A stretch of DNA of 64,000 nt. Source: Legionella anisa. Lineage in GTDB: Bacteria > Pseudomonadota > Gammaproteobacteria > Legionellales > Legionellaceae. Positions 60,160-64,000 of the stretch are shown here, one piece after another. Below the pieces are notes generated by a model that worked only from the letters and a program-made list of their open reading frames with translations, did not search any database and was not told where the DNA came from. The stretch lies in NCBI RefSeq assembly GCF_001467525.1, contig NZ_LNXS01000036.1:51605-115604 (forward strand), written 5' to 3'. Numbering within the stretch: the stretch's first letter is position 1; every line of letters starts with the position of its first letter. The position numbers were made by a program, and so were the translations under genes.

Positions 60160-60791
60160 AACAAAATGTTCTCTATATTGGCGAGGGAACTTTAGTTACT
60201 TTGATTCTGTTATTCGGTGGGTTACTGATAGGGACTTTATTAGGAACAGCACTGGCTTTATTGCGACACCAAGGGATTATGAAACCAATAATAAATGGTT
60301 TTGTTTCGATAATGAGAGGGACTCCAGTAATTTTACAACTTAGTTTTATCTATTTTGCTGCACCTGCATTAATTGGTATCAAGGCAAATATTTTAGTAGC
60401 AGGACTTTTAACTTTTGGTTTAAACAGCTCCGCTTATATTGCTGAGATTCTGAGAGCAGGAATAGAACATTTGCCAAAGGGGCAGTTTGAGGCAGCAAAA
60501 ACGCTGCAAGTGCCTGGTTTTTATCTATGGAAGGATATTGTTTTACCGCAAGTCATTAAGAATATTTTCCCTGCATACATTAATGAAATGATTGCATTGC
60601 TGAAAGAAACTGCTTTGATTGCAACTATAGGAGGAATGGATTTGATGCGCAGAGCGCAATCGGTGGCTGCAGAGCAATTTACCTATTTTGTTCCACTGTG
60701 CATTGCAGGTTGTTTTTACTATGGTATGGTGCTCTTGATTGAGTTCCTAGGCAAGAAAATGGAACAAAGGGGGCTTTATGTTAGCCATTAA
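60147..60791 (+). CDS. Amino-acid ABC transporter permease
   Basis: 214 residues from ATG 60147, preceded by GGAGGA at six bases. About five membrane segments and the cytoplasmic EAA loop (QFEAAKTLQVPGFYLWKDIVLPQ, here quoted in part) typical of HisM/ArtM-type permeases. The usual second permease (ArtM beside ArtQ) is missing, so the transporter is presumably a homodimer of this subunit. It overlaps both neighbours by 13-14 bp. Confidence 0.92.
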   Translation: MEELKQNVLYIGEGTLVTLILLFGGLLIGTLLGTALALLRHQGIMKPIINGFVSIMRGTPVILQLSFIYFAAPALIGIKANILVAGLLTFGLNSSAYIAEILRAGIEHLPKGQFEAAKTLQVPGFYLWKDIVLPQVIKNIFPAYINEMIALLKETALIATIGGMDLMRRAQSVAAEQFTYFVPLCIAGCFYYGMVLLIEFLGKKMEQRGLYVSH

Positions 60792-61437
60792 GCAAGCCTG
60801 TAAATATTTTGGTTCGCTAACCATATTAAATAATATTAACTTAAACGTACACGCCCAAACGGTACTTGGTTTGGCCGGTCCATCAGGAAGTGGAAAATCC
60901 ACATTGCTACGTTGTATACAACAATTAGAAACTTTGGATTCAGGTACGATTGAAGTAGCCGGTCAAAGTGGTTTTATGTTTCAGGATTTCCAACTTTTTC
61001 CACATATGACTGTGATGAACAATTTGGTGTATGCCCCTCGTCTACACAATAAAATGGTACCTCATGAAGAACAGGCACATGAGTTACTGCTGAGTTTGGG
61101 AATTAGCGATAAAGCATCTGCCTATCCCCACCAATTATCTGGAGGGCAAAAACAACGAGTTGCTTTAGCACGTAGCTTGATGATGAAACCCAACTTATTA
61201 CTTTGTGATGAGCCTACATCAGGTCTTGATCTGGCAACGATTGATGAAGTAATTAACTTATTAAATACTGTGAAATCTTTAGGAGTTACGATGGTAATTG
61301 CCTCCCACGATCTTGATTTCTTAAGCAAAATGTCCGATCGATTAATTGTTCTAAAAGGGGGACAGCTAGTCGCAGATGTAGTACCTAAGGAATTGGCTGA
61401 ACCTATTTTACATTTAAAAAAATACTACCAGGAGTAA
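60778..61437 (+). CDS. Amino-acid ABC transporter ATP-binding protein
   Basis: 219 residues. Walker A GPSGSGKST (about 34-42), Q-loop MFQDFQLFPHMTVMNN, signature LSGGQKQRVALARSL (about 120-134), Walker B LLLCDEPTSGLD and H-loop IASHDLDF. Polar amino-acid family. Overlaps the permease by 14 bp; argG starts 3 bp after its stop. Confidence 0.95.
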   Translation: MLAIKQACKYFGSLTILNNINLNVHAQTVLGLAGPSGSGKSTLLRCIQQLETLDSGTIEVAGQSGFMFQDFQLFPHMTVMNNLVYAPRLHNKMVPHEEQAHELLLSLGISDKASAYPHQLSGGQKQRVALARSLMMKPNLLLCDEPTSGLDLATIDEVINLLNTVKSLGVTMVIASHDLDFLSKMSDRLIVLKGGQLVADVVPKELAEPILHLKKYYQE

Positions 61438-61440
61438 ACC

Positions 61441-62649
61441 ATGACTGAATCGATTAAAAAAATTGTCCTTGCCTATTCGGGTGGCTTGGATACTTCGGTA
61501 ATGATTCCATGGCTTAAAGAACATTACCAGCAGGCAGAGATTATCGCGATGGTTTGTGATTTAGGACAAAATGAAGATTTAACGGCGATTAAAGAAAAAG
61601 CAATAAAAAGTGGTGCCTCAAAAGCCTACGTGATGAATGTCCAAGATGAATTTGTTAGCGACTATCTGTGGCGATTGGTTAAAGCAGGAGCACTTTATGA
61701 AAACCAATATATTCTAGGTACCATTTCTCGACCGCTCATTGCAAAAAAACTGGTTGAAATTGCCCTGTTGGAAAACGCAGATGCTGTTGCCCATGGAGCC
61801 ACTGGAAAAGGTAATGATCAGGTTCGCTTTGAATATACGGTAAAAGCTTTAGCTCCGGAGCTTAAAATTATCGCTCCATGGAGATCCTGGAAAATTAAGT
61901 CCAGACAAGAGGCCATTGAATATGCCAAATTGCATGGTATTGAAGTGCCGGTTACACCTAAGTCACCTTATTCACGCGATCATAATCTTTGGTATATTTC
62001 GCATGAAGGGGGTGTTTTAGAAGACCCAGGTCAACCTATGCCTGATGACTTATTGCTGATGACTGCATCTTTAGAACAATCCTCAAACAATGCTGAATTA
62101 GTAAGCATTGAGTTTGATCACGGCGTACCTGTTGCCTTGAATGAAAAAAAAATGCATTCAGTGGCGTTGCTTAAAGAGTTAAATAAAATTGCAGGTGCTC
62201 ATGGAATTGGGGTTGCAGACCTTGTAGAAAATCGATTGGTTGGAATGAAAATCAGAGGAATATATGAAGCACCTGCGGCTGCTGTTCTTTATAAGGCGCA
62301 TCAGATGCTTGAAAGTCTATGTCTTGATCGATCAACTTTGCATTTAAAACAGTCATTACAGCAAACTTATGCCAATCTTGTTTATGAGGGACGATGGTTT
62401 TCCCAAGCCAAAAATGCATTGGATGCATTAATTGATGTAACACAACAGCATATGACTGGGACTGTAAGCTTGCAATTATTCAAAGGAAACATTATTCCTT
62501 ATGGAATGCACTCTCCATTTAGTTTGCATGATCCTGCATTAGCTACTTTTGAAGAGGATGGTGTTTACAACCAACAGGATGCTGAAGGATTTATCAATTT
62601 ATTTTCTTTATCAGCACAGGTGTATGGCAAGGTACATAATGGGAGATAA
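61441..62649 (+). CDS. argG: Argininosuccinate synthase
   Basis: 402 residues. The PP-loop [15 protein letters not shown] (about 10-24) binds ATP, and [16 protein letters not shown] (about 117-132) and [17 protein letters not shown] (about 181-197) are family motifs. It condenses citrulline and aspartate. The start follows AGGAG closely. It follows the transporter genes by 3 bp and argH comes 3 bp later, so uptake and the last two biosynthetic steps share one operon. Confidence 0.97.
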   Translation: MTESIKKIVLAYSGGLDTSVMIPWLKEHYQQAEIIAMVCDLGQNEDLTAIKEKAIKSGASKAYVMNVQDEFVSDYLWRLVKAGALYENQYILGTISRPLIAKKLVEIALLENADAVAHGATGKGNDQVRFEYTVKALAPELKIIAPWRSWKIKSRQEAIEYAKLHGIEVPVTPKSPYSRDHNLWYISHEGGVLEDPGQPMPDDLLLMTASLEQSSNNAELVSIEFDHGVPVALNEKKMHSVALLKELNKIAGAHGIGVADLVENRLVGMKIRGIYEAPAAAVLYKAHQMLESLCLDRSTLHLKQSLQQTYANLVYEGRWFSQAKNALDALIDVTQQHMTGTVSLQLFKGNIIPYGMHSPFSLHDPALATFEEDGVYNQQDAEGFINLFSLSAQVYGKVHNGR

Positions 62650-62652
62650 ATA

Positions 62653-63888
62653 ATGGCTCATAAAACATGGGGAGGGCGATTCAAAAAAGAACTCGATCCG
62701 GGTGTCATGCATTTTAATGCTTCCTTGGCTTTTGATAAGGTGCTTTATGCTCACGATATAGTCGGGAGTCAGGTACATGCAAAAATGCTTGCACGACAAA
62801 AAATTATTTCCGAGGGTGAAGCAGATTTAATATGCAATGGTCTTGAAGAAATAAGCCATGAAATAGGAAAGGGTATCCATGAATTTGATGAGTCTTGTGA
62901 AGATATTCATATGTTTGTGGAGCAATTACTTATTGCTAAAATTGGTGATGTGGGTAAAAAGCTGCATACAGGTCGAAGTCGAAATGATCAGGTTGCCCTG
63001 GATTTAAGATTGTATGCTCGTGATGCAGGTGGGGAGATTAATCTGCTTTTGCAGCGCTTAAACCAGGCTTTGGAAAAGTTGGAGAGTCATCATGCTGAAG
63101 ATAAAATCCCAGGTTATACCCATTTGCAGCAAGCTCAGCCAATTTATTTAGGACAATTTTTTGCTGCTTATTTGGCAATGTTTCAACGCGATTTAGGCCG
63201 TTTGCACGATTGGCATACACGGATGAATTTCTCTCCTCTAGGCGCTGGGGCTTTAGCAGGAAGTATGCTCCCTTTAGACAGAGCGTGGGTTGCAGAAACT
63301 CTGGGCTTTAACGGAGTGATTGAGAATACACTTGATGCAGTAAGCGATCGAGATTTTATTATTGAATTTTGTTCTGTTGCTTCCATCATTTTGATGCATT
63401 TGTCGCGTCTTGCTGAAGATTTGATTCTTTGGGCTACTCAAGAGTTTGGTTTTATTACTCTTGATGATGCCTTTGCTACCGGCTCATCGTTGATGCCTAA
63501 CAAGAAAAATCCAGATGTTCTGGAGTTAATCAGGGGGAAAAGCGGTCGAGTTTTTGGGCATTTAATGGGTATTCTAACGGTAATGAAAGGATTACCGCTT
63601 GCATACAACAAGGACATGCAAGAAGACAAAGAGTGTCTTTTTGATACAATAAATACCTTGACCGCGTGCCTGGAAATAATTACTCCTTTTCTTGAAAGCA
63701 TCCACTTTAATACAAACGTGATGGAGCAGAAAGCCAATAGCGGTTATCTGAATGCTACTGCAGTATTGGAATCCTTGGTTTTACAAGGTATGCCTTTTAG
63801 GGATGCGCATCATCAGGTGGGTTTGTGGGTCCAGGAAGCAATGGATAAAAATTGTTCTCTTGATGAGATTATTAAAAATCAATCGTGA
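62653..63888 (+). CDS. argH: Argininosuccinate lyase
   Basis: 411 residues, splitting argininosuccinate into arginine and fumarate. The fumarase/aspartase signature [12 protein letters not shown] is near 279-290, and [19 protein letters not shown] near 102-120. E. coli ArgH has 457 residues; this one lacks about 45 residues at the C-terminus (the helices after AHHQVG...), ending with IIKNQS 5 bp before a REP element. Whether this short form is ancestral or caused by the insertion is undecided; all active-site residues lie in the retained part. Confidence 0.94.
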   Translation: MAHKTWGGRFKKELDPGVMHFNASLAFDKVLYAHDIVGSQVHAKMLARQKIISEGEADLICNGLEEISHEIGKGIHEFDESCEDIHMFVEQLLIAKIGDVGKKLHTGRSRNDQVALDLRLYARDAGGEINLLLQRLNQALEKLESHHAEDKIPGYTHLQQAQPIYLGQFFAAYLAMFQRDLGRLHDWHTRMNFSPLGAGALAGSMLPLDRAWVAETLGFNGVIENTLDAVSDRDFIIEFCSVASIILMHLSRLAEDLILWATQEFGFITLDDAFATGSSLMPNKKNPDVLELIRGKSGRVFGHLMGILTVMKGLPLAYNKDMQEDKECLFDTINTLTACLEIITPFLESIHFNTNVMEQKANSGYLNATAVLESLVLQGMPFRDAHHQVGLWVQEAMDKNCSLDEIIKNQS

Positions 63889-63893
63889 ATAAC

Positions 63894-63942
63894 GTAGCCT
63901 GGGTGCAGCGAAGCGTAACCCGGGTTACGGCTTCGCCCTGAG
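63894..63942. repeat. REP unit, copy 11 (single unit plus collapsed arm)
   Basis: A complete unit GTAGCCTGGGTGCAGCGAAG then CGTAACCCGGG, followed at once by a shortened, mutated right arm (TTACGGCTTCGCCCTGAG) without the usual loop. It begins 5 bp after the argH stop. The remaining bases to 64000 hold a possible start (ATG at 63976) too close to the edge to judge. Confidence 0.85.
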
Positions 63943-64000
63943 TGATCCTCTCATTTTTGAATCGCTAAAAAAAAGATGCAAGCGATGGAAACTTTTGATC

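Noticed and set aside
63976..64000. Start of another gene after argH
   Set aside because: Only eight codons are inside the window and there is no convincing ribosome site.

Overview
The window looks like a chromosomal segment of a Legionella species or close relative (gammaproteobacterium, AT-rich). The reasons are the gene content (class I PHA synthase, a FleSR-fliEFGHIJ flagellar cluster, a separate arginine regulon), eukaryote-like proteins scattered between housekeeping genes (an SH2-domain protein, a protein-kinase fold, a coiled-coil protein and other orphan proteins), and several gene orders shared with enterobacteria (cvpA neighbourhood; leuS-lptE-holA-nadD; aat/infA; trxB/ftsK-lolA-rarA; suhB/trmJ/isc). 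No CRISPR array, prophage, transposase, tRNA or rRNA was seen.

Layout. 1-7.2 kb: end of a SPOR-domain protein and cvpA, then a minus-strand block nadD, holA, lptE, leuS and lnt. 7.3-15.8 kb: carbon storage and catabolism, with a PHA synthase (minus), a lysine-dehydrogenase-like enzyme plus an ALDH7-type aminoadipate semialdehyde dehydrogenase, then a FadN/FadA-type beta-oxidation pair. 15.9-24.8 kb: the conserved infA/aat and trxB/ftsK-lolA-rarA neighbourhood, into which three accessory genes are set: an SH2-domain protein between infA and aat, a membrane protein with a cNMP-binding-like fold between aat and trxB, and a kinase-like protein after rarA. 25.2-33.3 kb: the FleS/FleR two-component system and fliEFGHIJ. 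33.2-39.2 kb: a giant YhdP/AsmA-like protein, a small Yip1-like membrane protein and mpl. 39.4-43.8 kb: two orphan proteins in a small operon, tandem queuosine-precursor-transporter paralogues and a GNAT. 43.9-51.3 kb: clpB (with a heat-shock-type promoter), sppA, suhB, trmJ, iscS, an IscU-like protein lacking all three ligand cysteines, and an IscA-like protein. 51.3-58.7 kb: adenosine deaminase, fis, RNase P RNA, a coiled-coil orphan and gatCAB. 58.8-63.9 kb: argR diverging from an arginine-type ABC transporter followed by argG and argH, with paired ARG boxes in the divergent promoter.

The most striking unlisted structure is a family of at least eleven intergenic elements. A single unit starts with GTAG followed by an imperfect palindrome (CCTGGGT...ACCCGGG); most loci hold two units in inverted orientation. 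This is the architecture of REP/BIME elements mobilised by RAYT transposases. They sit within about 25 bp after stop codons, in six of nine convergent gene junctions and in none of nine divergent ones. At five loci the two arms match each other almost perfectly although the loci differ from each other.

Start codons were reassigned where a Shine-Dalgarno sequence, promoter position or family length argued for it (phaC, SH2 gene, cNMP-like gene, trxB, yhdP, mpl, the 39.5-kb orphan, the second transporter, sppA, suhB, gatC, argR, artJ-like gene, permease). All functions are inferred from sequence patterns read by eye; no database search was possible.
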